A stretch of DNA of 64,000 nucleotides from an uncultured Bacteroides sp. (GTDB lineage Bacteria > Bacteroidota > Bacteroidia > Bacteroidales > Bacteroidaceae), in NCBI GenBank assembly GCA_959606905.1, contig CAUHML010000004.1, positions 53,463 through 117,462 of the forward strand, written 5' to 3'. The stretch's first letter is position 1; every line of letters begins with the position of its first letter. The notes under the pieces were generated by a model that was not told the DNA's origin, did not search any database, and was given only the letters and a program-made list of their open reading frames with translations. The position numbers and the translations under genes were made by a program. Of the stretch, positions 16,595 through 26,725 are shown one piece after another.

Positions 16595-19500
16595 TTGTCT
16601 GTCTTTTTTATATGAAAGAATAGTGCATACAAAATAGGAATAAACAATAAAGTAATCAGCGTACCGAACAACAGTCCGCCCATAATGGAAGCCGCCAATG
16701 AGCCGAACATGGCATCCGGCAACAATGGAATCATTCCCAGAATGGTAGTGAGCGATGCCATCATCACAGGACGGAGACGGCTCTGCGAACTATCTATCAG
16801 TGCCGTTACCGGTTCCACTCCCTGACTGATTTGCAGGGTAATTTCATCCATCAGCACAATACCGTTTTTGATAATCATACCGATAAGTCCCAGTGTACCG
16901 ACGATAGCAACAAAGTTGAACGTCTTTCCGGTCAGCAGCATTACAGCTACCACACCGACAAATACCAAAGGAATCGTGCAGAAGATGATAACCGGCTTCC
17001 GATAATCCTTGAACAGCATAATCAAGATAGAAATCATCAGGATGATAGCAAACGGGAAGTTCTTGAACAAATACTGCATGGATTTCGTGCTGGCATTTCT
17101 TTCGCCTTGCCATTGCAGCTTGTAGCCGTCGGGAAGCGGAATCCGTTCAATCTGCCCGGCAATAGACTGCCGGGCTTTCTCCGTTTCCACGCCCGGAACA
17201 GGGGAACATTGCACGCGCTGGCTACGTTGCCCGTTATAGCGGGGGACAACCGGGTCTTCCCATTTCACGTCTATCCGCTTACTGATTTGTTTCAGCGGAG
17301 TAGTTCCCATTAAAGTTTCCACAAGTTCCTCTTTAGAGAGTGTTCCCGTTTTCAGCTTCATCATCATCTCCTGTGTCAACAAGCCGTTGAGGGAAGGAAG
17401 GGAAGAAAATATCTGCGTGTTATCCAGATTCTCAATAGGTTTTCCATGTTCGTCAAGACAGCGCAAGTAGATGTTATCCTTATGAATTCCTTCGTAGAAA
17501 GAACCAATCGGGATACCACTCGTAGCCGTGAGCAGGGAAAGACTCACGTCATTTCGGCTCAGTCCGATAGCACGTGCCGTAGGCTGATCGTATTCAATCG
17601 TCAGGACGGGAACCTGCGGTTCCCAGTCGGTGGTAATCAGACAGACGTCCGGGCAATTTTCCATGATTTTCCGGGCACTGTCTGCCAGTTGATGTAGCAC
17701 GGCAGGGTCGGGACCGGTAAATTGCGCTTCGATAGGATATTTCTTGAACATCAGGTTATAGCGGTTCAACTTCACATAGGCATCCGGATAATGGGAAGAA
17801 AGATACTGTTGAATCTCTGCCATGTTGTCGACCAGTGCATCGGGCGAAGTAAAGTCGATTATCAGTTCACCGTAAGATAAAGAAGGGTTGGCTATATTAC
17901 GTACCAAGTTGTAACGGGCAGGCGTCCCGCCGATAGAAGTGGTGACGTGCGTGATTTCAGGACGTTTCTTCAAGTAAGCCTCTATCTCTTCCAAGTCGCG
18001 TGCCACCCGTGTGGAATTAATGCCTTCGGGAAGTTTATATTCCATGTATAGCTGGTCGTAGACCATATCCGGGAAGAAACCCTGCTTCATAAACCGGTAA
18101 CTAAACCCCGAAAGTACCACCAAGGCAATCATGGCAAAGACAAAGCTCCAGCGATGTGCCAGGCTGAATCTCAATAATGAGCGCAGCACTGCATATATCT
18201 TTCCTTCGTATACCCGCTTTCCGGTAGTGGCAGTAGCTGCGGATACGTCCGGATGCAGAATCCGGTTCGCCATTAACGGGACGTGCACCAAGGCGAGTAC
18301 CCAACTAAGCAGCAGGGAGACCGCCAACACAATAAACAAGTCGCGCGTGTAGACTCCTGCCGTATCGGGAGACATGAATATAGGAAGGAAAGCGATAATA
18401 GCAATCAGGGTAGCGCCGAGCAGAGGCATTGCCGTCTGCCGCCCGATAGCGGTCATGGCTTCCATGCGGCTCTTTCCGGCTTTCAAATCGACCAGAATAC
18501 CGTCTATAATGACAATCGCATTATCCACCAACATTCCCATGGCAAGTACAAAGGATGCCAAAGATACACGCTGCATCGTGCCGTCCATAAAATACAAAAA
18601 CAGGAAAGTGCCGAACACTGTCACTACCAGACTGATACCGATAATCACCCCGCTCTTGAATCCCATTGCAATCATCAGGATGACAACTACAATAATCACG
18701 GATTCTATCAGATTCAGGATAAATGTCCCCAAAGAACTTCCGACACGTTCGGGCTGATAGAATACCTTGTGGCATTCCATTCCTGCCGGCAGGCGTTCGG
18801 CTTTCAGTTGTTCAAGTTTCTGCTCCACCCGTTTGCCGACTTTGATAATATCGGCATCGGAAGAGGCGGCAACCATGATTCCCATGGCACGCTGACGGTC
18901 ATAGAACAATTCGTTGCGGGTGGGGTCTTCGTAGTCTTTTTCAATGCGGGCGATGTCGCTCAGACGCAGCTGGTCGGCATCGTGTCCCTGAATCAGCATA
19001 CGTCCGATGTCTTCCACCGTCTTGAATTTATCGCTGACCGTGACCCGGATACGGCTGTCACCGTTGTCGTAATAGCCGGTATAGGTTGTTTTATTCTGTC
19101 CGTTCAGGGTGGCAAGCACTTCGGCAGGTTTCACACCCAAGTTGGCCATTCGGTCTTGCAATAGGGAGATGTTGATACATTCCGGACGGTTGCCGTATAA
19201 ATCGACGCGTTCCACACCGTCCAATTCGCTGACTTCACGTTTGATTAATTCGGAATAGTCGGAAAGTTCCCTGTCAGAAAGTCCGTCGCCCGTCAAGGCA
19301 AAAAACATTCCGTAGACATTACCGAAATCATCTTTCACGATAGAAGGGCTGGCACCTTCAGGAAGTTCCGCCTGTGCGTTTGCCACTTTACGGCGCAGCA
19401 AGTCCCAGCACTGTTCCACGTCGGTTTCCTTGACAGTCGTTTTCAGTTCTACCTGAATCAGGGAGAGGTCGTTGTAGGAATAGCTTTCCACATTATCTAT

Positions 19501-19731
19501 ATTCCCCATAGAACGGATATTCTTTTCGAGTACATCCGTCACTTCCAGTTCCACCTGATGCGCGGATGCACCGGGATAGGTAGTAACCACCATGGCGAGC
19601 TTTACCGTTATTTCAGGGTCTTCCAATTTACTCATCTCGTAGCTGGAATAAGCTCCGCCCGCAATCAGTACAGCAATCAGGAAGTAGATTAACTTCTTGT
19701 TCTCAAATGCCCATTTACTAATATCTATCAT
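16591..19731 (-). CDS. RND efflux pump inner-membrane permease (AcrB/HAE family)
   Basis: A protein of 1046 residues, the usual RND length: one N-terminal membrane segment, large periplasmic loop, six-segment block, then the duplicated second half. Motifs include Y-P-G-A-S-A near 53, and in TM4 G-M-L-V-D-N-A-I-V-I-I-D, with Asp-Asn rather than the Asp-Asp of E. coli AcrB. K-D-Y-R-K-P and G-L-I-G-M-I-I-K-N-G-I-V-L-M-D are seen in the second half. It overlaps both partners as ATGA. Substrate (drug, bile acid, lipid) cannot be read from the sequence. Confidence 0.92.
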   Translation of the reverse strand: MIDISKWAFENKKLIYFLIAVLIAGGAYSSYEMSKLEDPEITVKLAMVVTTYPGASAHQVELEVTDVLEKNIRSMGNIDNVESYSYNDLSLIQVELKTTVKETDVEQCWDLLRRKVANAQAELPEGASPSIVKDDFGNVYGMFFALTGDGLSDRELSDYSELIKREVSELDGVERVDLYGNRPECINISLLQDRMANLGVKPAEVLATLNGQNKTTYTGYYDNGDSRIRVTVSDKFKTVEDIGRMLIQGHDADQLRLSDIARIEKDYEDPTRNELFYDRQRAMGIMVAASSDADIIKVGKRVEQKLEQLKAERLPAGMECHKVFYQPERVGSSLGTFILNLIESVIIVVVILMIAMGFKSGVIIGISLVVTVFGTFLFLYFMDGTMQRVSLASFVLAMGMLVDNAIVIIDGILVDLKAGKSRMEAMTAIGRQTAMPLLGATLIAIIAFLPIFMSPDTAGVYTRDLFIVLAVSLLLSWVLALVHVPLMANRILHPDVSAATATTGKRVYEGKIYAVLRSLLRFSLAHRWSFVFAMIALVVLSGFSYRFMKQGFFPDMVYDQLYMEYKLPEGINSTRVARDLEEIEAYLKKRPEITHVTTSIGGTPARYNLVRNIANPSLSYGELIIDFTSPDALVDNMAEIQQYLSSHYPDAYVKLNRYNLMFKKYPIEAQFTGPDPAVLHQLADSARKIMENCPDVCLITTDWEPQVPVLTIEYDQPTARAIGLSRNDVSLSLLTATSGIPIGSFYEGIHKDNIYLRCLDEHGKPIENLDNTQIFSSLPSLNGLLTQEMMMKLKTGTLSKEELVETLMGTTPLKQISKRIDVKWEDPVVPRYNGQRSQRVQCSPVPGVETEKARQSIAGQIERIPLPDGYKLQWQGERNASTKSMQYLFKNFPFAIILMISILIMLFKDYRKPVIIFCTIPLVFVGVVAVMLLTGKTFNFVAIVGTLGLIGMIIKNGIVLMDEITLQISQGVEPVTALIDSSQSRLRPVMMASLTTILGMIPLLPDAMFGSLAASIMGGLLFGTLITLLFIPILYALFFHIKKTDK

Positions 19732-20798
19732 AGCAGTCCTCCCACATTCGTTTCGGCAGCCGGAAGAAGAGGTTCCACCTGTTGCCCATCTTTCACATGA
19801 TGCACTCCCGAGACAACAATCAAGTCACCCGGTTTCACTTCGTCCGAAACTATAAGGCATCTGCCGTCACTAAGCAAGCGAGTAACGGTCACATCGCAAC
19901 GACGAATCGTTTTATCGGACGGATTATAAAGAAAGACACCCGTATTCCCGTTCTGACGGAGAATCGCTCCGCCGGGAACGGACAGGTTACACATTTCCCC
20001 TTCGGCACATTCGATAGTGACCATTGTATTCATCCCCGGAGAAGGAACCGCCTGCTTGTCTCCGCTTTTCAATTGAAGGCGCATGGTATAGAGCTGGTTG
20101 GCATTCGCTTTGGGAGTGACGCTAATCAAATCCAGCACATATCTCTGCTGCGGATATACATCGAATGTACAATAATAGCGGGTAAACTGCCGGCGACGGA
20201 TATATTCCACTGCCGGAAGATTAATCTCCACTTCCGGCGTTCCCTCGCTGATTACGGAAACGACAGGCATTCCGGCAGCCACCGTCTCATGGGAGTCGAA
20301 AAGGCGTTTCTGTACATATCCGCTGAAAGGGGCATACAGGCGGGTATATTCCAACTGGTCCTTAGCATGGTTGTATTTGGCGGTAATCTGCCTCAGTCCG
20401 TACACGGCTTTGTCGTTTGCGTCGGGAGTGGTTACATTTTCCTTATAAAGAGCCATTACGCGCTCCGCTTCCGCCTTGACACGCTGGTATTCGGCTTCCG
20501 CCGCATCCAGTTGAATCTGATAATCTGTAGGATCAAGTTCGGCAAGCAGTTGTCCTTTGCGCACATAAGCACCGTCATTCACATACATACGCTGGATAGT
20601 TCCGCTCACCCGGAATGCCAGGCTTATGTCCTGAGCCGCTTTCACCCGTCCGGGAAACTGCAAGGCAGTCTGTTTGTCAGCAGAAAGTACGGTATCAATC
20701 TTCACTGCCGGCTTATTTTCTATATTCTGCGCACGCTGATTGCATGACGCCAGCAAAACTGCAAGAAGTCCTGTCAATAAGAAGTTTAATCGTCTCAT
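19728..20798 (-). CDS. RND efflux membrane fusion lipoprotein
   Basis: A protein of 356 residues with a lipoprotein signal (L-L-A-S-C, Cys about 19). HlyD/AcrA architecture: beta-barrel entry F-P-G-R-V-K-A, then a split lipoyl domain (G-T-I-Q-R-M-Y-V-N-D-G-A-Y-V-R-K-G-Q-L-L-A). A short coiled hairpin (about 95-150) follows, then Y-A-P-F-S-G-Y-V-Q-K-R. First gene of the operon; links the pump to the TolC-like duct. No regulator gene is adjacent. Confidence 0.9.
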   Translation of the reverse strand: MRRLNFLLTGLLAVLLASCNQRAQNIENKPAVKIDTVLSADKQTALQFPGRVKAAQDISLAFRVSGTIQRMYVNDGAYVRKGQLLAELDPTDYQIQLDAAEAEYQRVKAEAERVMALYKENVTTPDANDKAVYGLRQITAKYNHAKDQLEYTRLYAPFSGYVQKRLFDSHETVAAGMPVVSVISEGTPEVEINLPAVEYIRRRQFTRYYCTFDVYPQQRYVLDLISVTPKANANQLYTMRLQLKSGDKQAVPSPGMNTMVTIECAEGEMCNLSVPGGAILRQNGNTGVFLYNPSDKTIRRCDVTVTRLLSDGRCLIVSDEVKPGDLIVVSGVHHVKDGQQVEPLLPAAETNVGGLL

Positions 20799-20823
20799 AT
20801 TTTCATTTGTTATTTAGTTATTA

Positions 20824-20831
20824 CAAAAGTA
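20824..20831 (-). promoter_or_regulatory. -7 element of the RND efflux operon
   Basis: TACTTTTG on the minus strand, 26 bases before the membrane fusion gene start. A TTTC lies about 19 bases upstream as a possible -33. Confidence 0.55.
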
Positions 20832-20879
20832 TCCCAAGCAAACAAGTGGGGAAAGGTTGATATAGACGAAATATTGTTC

Positions 20880-20937
20880 TATTTGTAGGTTATCGGAGAT
20901 AAAAAGCCGGAATAGTTTGTTATTTGTAGCTATTTGT
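20880..20937. repeat. Direct repeats upstream of the efflux promoter
   Basis: TATTTGTAG occurs at 20880-20888 and 20921-20929, and the related TATTTGTTT directly after at 20931. They lie 50-100 bases upstream of the efflux promoter in an otherwise empty 288-base gap and could be binding sites for a regulator. Confidence 0.35.
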
Positions 20938-21086
20938 TTGTTAATTTGCAGTGAAACCCATTTGAAACGAAAAGATACATGGAGCCACTGATGCCATTCA
21001 ATTATGTTATAATAACTCCGGAAGATACATCTATGAGTGAAGGGTGTATGTCGGCATCTCTCCCAAGGAGTATCGCAACAAGCCCG

Positions 21087-22439
21087 TCAGACAGACACTT
21101 TCCTGAATTGCTTGAACTGCCACCAAAGCATTGTCCCGGCAATCAAGCTTGCTATAAGATCGGAAATCGGCATACTTATCCAGACTCCCAGTTGTCCGTA
21201 GAACTGTGGAAGAATCAGCAGACAAGGTATCAGGATAAGAACCTGGCGGGAGACAGACAAAAATATCGCCTTGCTCGCCATGCCGATACTCTGGAAGAAG
21301 TTGGAAGTCACCATTTGGAAACCCACAATAGGAAAGAACATCACAACAATACGCAGCCCTTTGGCAGAAATGCGTACCAGTTCTTCGTGTGTCGTAAAAA
21401 TCGAGACTGCTAGCCGGGGAATAAACATTCCCATCAGGAAGCCTGTAGTGGTAACAATGGTTGCTGCATAAATAGTTATTTTCAAGACTTTTGTCACACG
21501 CGGATATTGCTTGGCTCCATAGTTGTAACCGGCGATCGGCTGCATACCCTGGTTCAGTCCCATTACAATCATGACAAAGAGGAATACCAATCGGTTGACA
21601 ATACCGAACGCTCCGATAGCCAAGTCACCACCGTGATGCTGCAAACCTTGATTGATAAGAATAACGATGAAACAGGCTGCCAGATTCATAAGGAAAGGCG
21701 CCATACCGATTGCTAAAGAATCGACTACGATTTTCTTCTTCAACCGGAAAATTCCTTTATGGAAGTGCAGCAGTTCTTCTTTGTTAGAGAATAGCTTGAA
21801 CTGCCATGCCAATGCGATGACCTGTGCGGTAATGGTAGCGATTGCCGCCCCTTGTATTCCCCAGCCGAAGCCATAGATAAAAACAGGGTCGAGTATCGTA
21901 TTAATCACCACCGTGGCAATCGTGGCAACCATCGCTTTCTGCGGATGCCCCGCCGAACGGAGTACGGCATTCAGACCTAAATAAAGGTGGGTGACGACGT
22001 TACCCAATAAGATAACAACCATATAATCACGGGCATAGCCTACCGTGGCGTCACTACCACCGAAGAAATAAAGAATAGGGTCGAGAAATATCAGTGTGAC
22101 AACCGTAAAGGCAAGTCCGATGATAATATTCAGTACCAGCACATTGCCGAGTACCCGTTGTGCGGTGTCGTAATCTTTCTGTCCCAGTTTCACCGAGACC
22201 AATGTAGCCGCTCCCACACCGACCAGCGAGCCGAAAGCGGCAGCGAGATTCATCAGCGGAAAGGTCAGCGCCAATCCGGAGATAGCCATTGCCCCTACCC
22301 CGTGACCGATGAAAATACTGTCCACCATATTATATAGAGAAGACGCCGTCATGGCGATAATTGCCGGAATGGCATACTGCATTAAAAGCTTCCCAATCTT
22401 TTCCGTACCCAACGCAGTGGGTGTCTTTTGTCCTGTCAT
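21087..22439 (-). CDS. MATE-family efflux transporter
   Basis: A protein of 450 residues from the ATG at 22439, with about 12 membrane segments. It begins T-E-K-I-G-K-L-L-M-Q-Y-A-I-P and has MATE motifs: N-M-V-D-S-I-F-I-G-H near 30-39, G-A-A-T-L-V-S, N-A-V-L-R-S-A-G-H-P near 150, and G-L-N-Q-G-M-Q-P-I-A-G-Y-N-Y-G-A near 265. The frame opens at TTG 22469, but that lies in a TATCTTTG promoter, so the ATG ten codons later is chosen. Likely a Na+ or H+ coupled exporter; substrate unknown. Same strand as the efflux operon but separately transcribed. Confidence 0.9.
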   Translation of the reverse strand: MTGQKTPTALGTEKIGKLLMQYAIPAIIAMTASSLYNMVDSIFIGHGVGAMAISGLALTFPLMNLAAAFGSLVGVGAATLVSVKLGQKDYDTAQRVLGNVLVLNIIIGLAFTVVTLIFLDPILYFFGGSDATVGYARDYMVVILLGNVVTHLYLGLNAVLRSAGHPQKAMVATIATVVINTILDPVFIYGFGWGIQGAAIATITAQVIALAWQFKLFSNKEELLHFHKGIFRLKKKIVVDSLAIGMAPFLMNLAACFIVILINQGLQHHGGDLAIGAFGIVNRLVFLFVMIVMGLNQGMQPIAGYNYGAKQYPRVTKVLKITIYAATIVTTTGFLMGMFIPRLAVSIFTTHEELVRISAKGLRIVVMFFPIVGFQMVTSNFFQSIGMASKAIFLSVSRQVLILIPCLLILPQFYGQLGVWISMPISDLIASLIAGTMLWWQFKQFRKVSV

Positions 22440-22458
22440 ACCTATTAGTTTGAGGCGG

Positions 22459-22466
22459 CAAAGATA
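22459..22466 (-). promoter_or_regulatory. -7 element of the MATE gene
   Basis: TATCTTTG on the minus strand, 20 bases before the ATG at 22439. It is back to back with the lysS promoter. Confidence 0.65.
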
Positions 22467-22507
22467 CAAAAAAGAGACGGATTACAGGATATATGAGAAA
22501 AGTTTCG

Positions 22508-22515
22508 TATTTTTG
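22508..22515 (+). promoter_or_regulatory. -7 element of the lysS operon
   Basis: TATTTTTG on the plus strand, 30 bases before the lysS ATG. Confidence 0.6.
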
Positions 22516-22544
22516 CCTCCAAAATTGAGTTAATACGTAACGAA

Positions 22545-24275
22545 ATGAATATATTAGAACTAAGTGAACAGGAAATCATTCGACGCAACAGCCTGAATGA
22601 GCTTCGTGCAATGGGTATCGACCCATACCCTGCAGCAGAGTATGTAACCAATGCTTTCTCTACAGATATTAAAGCTGAATTTAAAGACGACGAAGAGCCA
22701 CGCCAGGTTTCCGTAGCCGGTCGTATCATGAGCCGCCGCGTGATGGGTAAAGCATCTTTCATCGAATTGCAGGACTCTAAAGGTCGCATTCAGGTGTATA
22801 TCACCCGCGATGATATCTGTCCGGGAGAAGACAAAGAACTGTACAACGCTGTATTCAAACGCCTGCTCGACTTAGGTGACTTTATCGGTATCGAGGGCTT
22901 TGTATTCCGCACCCAAATGGGCGAAATCAGTATTCACGCAAAGAAGCTGACCGTACTTGCAAAATCTATCAAACCGCTTCCTATCGTAAAATACAAAGAC
23001 GGCGTAGCTTACGACTCTTTTGAAGATCCCGAACTCCGTTATCGCCAACGTTATGTAGACCTGGTGGTAAACGACGGTGTGAAAGAGACATTCCTGAAGC
23101 GTGCCACCGTAGTGAAAACACTGCGTAACGCTCTCGATGAAGCCGGATACACTGAAGTGGAAACGCCTATCCTGCAATCTATTGCCGGTGGAGCAAGCGC
23201 CCGCCCGTTCATCACGCACCATAACTCACTGGATATAGACCTTTACCTGCGCATCGCAACGGAACTTTATCTGAAGCGACTGATTGTAGGTGGTTTTGAA
23301 GGTGTATATGAAATCGGCAAGAACTTCCGTAACGAGGGCATGGACAAGACCCACAATCCGGAATTTACCTGCATGGAACTCTATGTTCAGTACAAGGATT
23401 ACAACTGGATGATGAACTTCACCGAGAAATTGCTGGAACGTATCTGTATCGCTGTAAACGGCTGTACGGAAAGCGTTGTCGACGGAAAGACTATCAGTTT
23501 CAAAGCTCCTTACCGCCGTCTGCCTATCCTCGACGCTATCAAGGAAAAGACCGGTTACGACCTGAACGGCAAGAGCGAAGAAGAAATCCGCCAAGTCTGC
23601 AAGGAACTGAAAATGGAGGAAATCGACGACACAATGGGTAAGGGCAAGTTGATTGACGAAATCTTCGGCGAATTCTGCGAAGGTACTTATATCCAGCCGA
23701 CTTTCATCACCGATTATCCGGTTGAAATGTCTCCGCTGACCAAGATGCACCGTTCCAAACCGGGACTGACCGAACGTTTCGAATTAATGGTAAACGGCAA
23801 GGAACTTGCCAACGCCTACTCGGAATTAAACGACCCGATCGACCAGGAAGAACGCTTCAAAGAACAGATGCGTCTGGCTGACAAGGGTGACGATGAAGCA
23901 ATGATTATCGACCAGGACTTCCTGCGTTCTTTACAATATGGTATGCCTCCTACATCGGGTATCGGCATCGGTATCGACCGTCTGGTTATGTTAATGACCG
24001 GTCAGACTACCATTCAGGAAGTGTTATTCTTCCCGCAAATGCGCCCGGAAAAGGTGGTGAAGAAAGACGCAGCCGCCAAATATATGGAACTGGGTATCGC
24101 AGAAGACTGGGTGCCTGTTATCCAGAAAGCCGGCTACAACACCGTAGAAGACATGAAAGATGTCAATGCGCAGAAGCTACACCAGGACATCTGCGGCATC
24201 AATAAGAAATACAAATTAGAACTGGCCAACCCGTCGGTAAACGACGTAACTGATTGGATACAGAAAATTAAATAA
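22545..24275 (+). CDS. lysS: Lysyl-tRNA synthetase, class II
   Basis: A protein of 576 residues. An N-terminal OB-fold anticodon-binding domain (about 55-160) has V-A-G-R-I-M-S-R-R-V-M-G-K-A-S-F. The class II catalytic core has motif 2 F-R-N-E-G-M-D-K-T-H-N-P-E-F-T (about 260) and motif 3 G-I-G-I-G-I-D-R-L-V-M-L (about 475). The protein is about 70 residues longer than E. coli LysS because of a C-terminal tail after F-F-P-Q-M-R-P, rich in helices. It charges tRNA-Lys. First gene of lysS-gpsA-pgi, with gaps of 23 and 18 bases. Confidence 0.97.
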   Translation: MNILELSEQEIIRRNSLNELRAMGIDPYPAAEYVTNAFSTDIKAEFKDDEEPRQVSVAGRIMSRRVMGKASFIELQDSKGRIQVYITRDDICPGEDKELYNAVFKRLLDLGDFIGIEGFVFRTQMGEISIHAKKLTVLAKSIKPLPIVKYKDGVAYDSFEDPELRYRQRYVDLVVNDGVKETFLKRATVVKTLRNALDEAGYTEVETPILQSIAGGASARPFITHHNSLDIDLYLRIATELYLKRLIVGGFEGVYEIGKNFRNEGMDKTHNPEFTCMELYVQYKDYNWMMNFTEKLLERICIAVNGCTESVVDGKTISFKAPYRRLPILDAIKEKTGYDLNGKSEEEIRQVCKELKMEEIDDTMGKGKLIDEIFGEFCEGTYIQPTFITDYPVEMSPLTKMHRSKPGLTERFELMVNGKELANAYSELNDPIDQEERFKEQMRLADKGDDEAMIIDQDFLRSLQYGMPPTSGIGIGIDRLVMLMTGQTTIQEVLFFPQMRPEKVVKKDAAAKYMELGIAEDWVPVIQKAGYNTVEDMKDVNAQKLHQDICGINKKYKLELANPSVNDVTDWIQKIK

Positions 24276-24298
24276 GTTCTTCATCCAAATCCATACAA

Positions 24299-25294
24299 AT
24301 GAAATTACCCGGTAAGATAGCGATAATGGGCGGTGGAAGTTGGGCCACAGCTATTGCGAAGATGTGTCTGGCTCAAGAAGACTCTATCAATTGGTATATG
24401 CGACGCGATGACCGCATCGCTGATTTCAAGAGATTGGGGCACAATCCGGCTTATCTGACAGGAGTGAAATTCGATACCAAGCGTATCTCTTTCAGTTCCA
24501 ACATCAACGATGTTGTGAAAGAATCGGATACGCTGATTTTCGTCACTCCTTCCCCTTATCTGAAAGCTCACCTGAAAAAGCTGAAAACCAAGATAAAGGA
24601 TAAGTTCATCATCACCGCTATCAAAGGAATCGTACCCGACGACAACGTTATCGTATCAGAATACTTTACCAAGGAATACGGTGTTCCTCCCGAAAATATC
24701 GCTGTATTGGCAGGTCCCTGCCACGCAGAAGAAGTAGCTTTGGAACGCCTTTCTTATCTGACCATCGCCTGCCCGGACAAAGACAAAGCACGTATCTTCG
24801 CGCGCCGACTGGGAAGCAGCTTTATCAAAACATCTGTTAGTGACGACGTATCAGGTATCGAGTACAGTTCGGTACTCAAAAACGTATATGCTATCGCCGC
24901 CGGTATTTGCAGCGGACTGAAATACGGCGACAACTTTCAGGCCGTACTGATTTCCAACGCTATCCAGGAGATGAACCGTTTCCTGAATACGGTACATCCG
25001 TTGAACAGAAACGTAGATGAATCTGTTTATCTGGGTGACTTGCTGGTGACCGGCTATTCGAATTTCAGCCGTAACCGGACATTCGGCACAATGATCGGTA
25101 AGGGATATTCCGTAAAGAGCGCACAGATTGAAATGGAAATGATCGCTGAAGGTTACTACGGTACGAAGTGTATCAAGGAAATCAACAAGCATCATCATGT
25201 CAATATGCCGATACTGGACGCTGTGTACAACATTCTATACGAACGTATCTCGCCTATGATCGAGATTAAATTACTAACTGATTCTTTTAGATAA
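24299..25294 (+). CDS. gpsA: NAD(P)H-dependent glycerol-3-phosphate dehydrogenase
   Basis: A protein of 331 residues. N-terminal Rossmann motif G-G-G-S-W-A-T-A-I-A-K (residues about 11-21), then L-A-G-P-C-H-A-E-E-V near 140 and the catalytic-lysine region L-K-N-V-Y-A-I-A-A-G-I near 195. R-N-R-T-F-G-T near 260 corresponds to the substrate-binding R-N in GpsA. It reduces dihydroxyacetone phosphate to sn-glycerol 3-phosphate for phospholipid synthesis. Confidence 0.96.
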   Translation: MKLPGKIAIMGGGSWATAIAKMCLAQEDSINWYMRRDDRIADFKRLGHNPAYLTGVKFDTKRISFSSNINDVVKESDTLIFVTPSPYLKAHLKKLKTKIKDKFIITAIKGIVPDDNVIVSEYFTKEYGVPPENIAVLAGPCHAEEVALERLSYLTIACPDKDKARIFARRLGSSFIKTSVSDDVSGIEYSSVLKNVYAIAAGICSGLKYGDNFQAVLISNAIQEMNRFLNTVHPLNRNVDESVYLGDLLVTGYSNFSRNRTFGTMIGKGYSVKSAQIEMEMIAEGYYGTKCIKEINKHHHVNMPILDAVYNILYERISPMIEIKLLTDSFR

Positions 25295-25312
25295 CCTTTA
25301 AACAAGAAAGAT

Positions 25313-26650
25313 ATGATTAGCTTGAACATTGAAAAGACTTTTGGATTTATCTCCAAAGAAAAGGTTTCTGCCTACGAAGCAGAGGTAAAAGCCGCACAGG
25401 AAATGCTGGAAAAAGGAACTGGAAAAGGGAACGACTTTTTAGGCTGGCTGCACTTGCCTTCTTCTATCAGCAAAGAACACTTGGCTGACTTGAACGCTAC
25501 CGCAAAGGTCTTGAGAGACAACTGTGAAGTAGTGATCATTGCAGGTATCGGCGGTAGCTATCTGGGCGCACGTGCCGTAATCGAGGCGTTATCTAATAGC
25601 TTCACTTGGTTGCAGGAAAAAAAGACAGCTCCGATCATGATTTATGCCGGACACAATATCAGCGAAGATTATCTATTCGAACTGACTGAGTATCTGAAAG
25701 ACAAGAAATTCGGTGTTATCAATATCTCCAAATCGGGAACTACTACCGAAACTGCGCTTGCCTTCCGCCTGTTGAAGAAACAATGCGAAGACCAACGCGG
25801 CAAAGAAACTGCAAAACAGGTAATCGTAGCTGTAACAGACGCCAAGAAAGGTGCAGCACGTGTTACTGCCGACAAGGAAGGTTACAAAACATTCATCATC
25901 CCCGATAATGTAGGCGGACGTTTCTCTGTACTGACTCCGGTCGGTTTGCTGCCGATTGCTGTTGCCGGGTTCGACATTGAGCAACTGGTTGCCGGTGCTG
26001 CCGACATGGAAAAAGCATGTGGCGCAGACGTTCCGTTTGCAGAAAACCCTGCTGCTATCTATGCTGCTACCCGTAATGAACTGTACAGAAACGGAAAGAA
26101 GATCGAAATCCTCGTCAACTTCTGTCCGAAACTGCATTATGTAAGCGAATGGTGGAAACAGCTTTACGGAGAATCAGAAGGTAAGGACAACAAAGGTATT
26201 TTCCCCGCATCAGTAGACTTCTCTACCGACCTTCACTCTATGGGACAATGGATTCAGGAAGGTGAACGTTCTATCTTCGAAACTGTCATCTCACTGGATA
26301 AGGTAGACCATAAACTGGAAGTTCCTTCTGACGAAGCCAACCTGGATGGTCTGAATTTCCTAGCCGGCAAACGTGTGGATGAAGTGAACAAAATGGCGGA
26401 ACTGGGAACTCAATTGGCTCACGTAGACGGTGGCGTACCTAATATGCGTATTGTTCTTCCTTCATTGAGCGAATACAATATCGGTAGCCTGCTTTATTTC
26501 TTCGAAAAGGCTTGCGGTATCAGCGGTTATCTGCTGGGCGTGAATCCTTTCAACCAGCCGGGTGTAGAAGCATACAAGAAGAACATGTTTGCGTTGCTGA
26601 ACAAACCGGGTTACGAGGAAGAATCCAAAGCGATCCAATCAAGATTGTAA
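25313..26650 (+). CDS. pgi: Glucose-6-phosphate isomerase
   Basis: A protein of 445 residues, the shorter bacterial form. [10 protein letters not shown] near 80, sugar-phosphate-binding S-K-S-G-T-T-T-E-T near 140, signature [12 protein letters not shown] near 200, and Q-P-G-V-E-A-Y-K near 420. It interconverts glucose 6-phosphate and fructose 6-phosphate, and so also supplies precursors for nucleotide sugars. Last gene of the lysS operon; an intrinsic terminator follows. Confidence 0.97.
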   Translation: MISLNIEKTFGFISKEKVSAYEAEVKAAQEMLEKGTGKGNDFLGWLHLPSSISKEHLADLNATAKVLRDNCEVVIIAGIGGSYLGARAVIEALSNSFTWLQEKKTAPIMIYAGHNISEDYLFELTEYLKDKKFGVINISKSGTTTETALAFRLLKKQCEDQRGKETAKQVIVAVTDAKKGAARVTADKEGYKTFIIPDNVGGRFSVLTPVGLLPIAVAGFDIEQLVAGAADMEKACGADVPFAENPAAIYAATRNELYRNGKKIEILVNFCPKLHYVSEWWKQLYGESEGKDNKGIFPASVDFSTDLHSMGQWIQEGERSIFETVISLDKVDHKLEVPSDEANLDGLNFLAGKRVDEVNKMAELGTQLAHVDGGVPNMRIVLPSLSEYNIGSLLYFFEKACGISGYLLGVNPFNQPGVEAYKKNMFALLNKPGYEEESKAIQSRL

Positions 26651-26664
26651 TAGAATCTATACAT

Positions 26665-26700
26665 AAAAAAGAAGCGGCCTTATTAAGACCGCTTCTTTTT
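26665..26700. terminator. Bidirectional intrinsic terminator after pgi
   Basis: AAAAAGAAGCGG pairs with CCGCTTCTTTTT, with one inner mismatch, and CTT/AAG closes near the loop. It separates convergent genes. Confidence 0.85.
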
Positions 26701-26725
26701 TATGTTGTCTATCGACATTCCGTTC

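Noticed and set aside
18283..19164. 293-residue frame opposite the RND pump
   Set aside because: Antisense shadow of a well-conserved pump region; His/Gln-rich with no motif.
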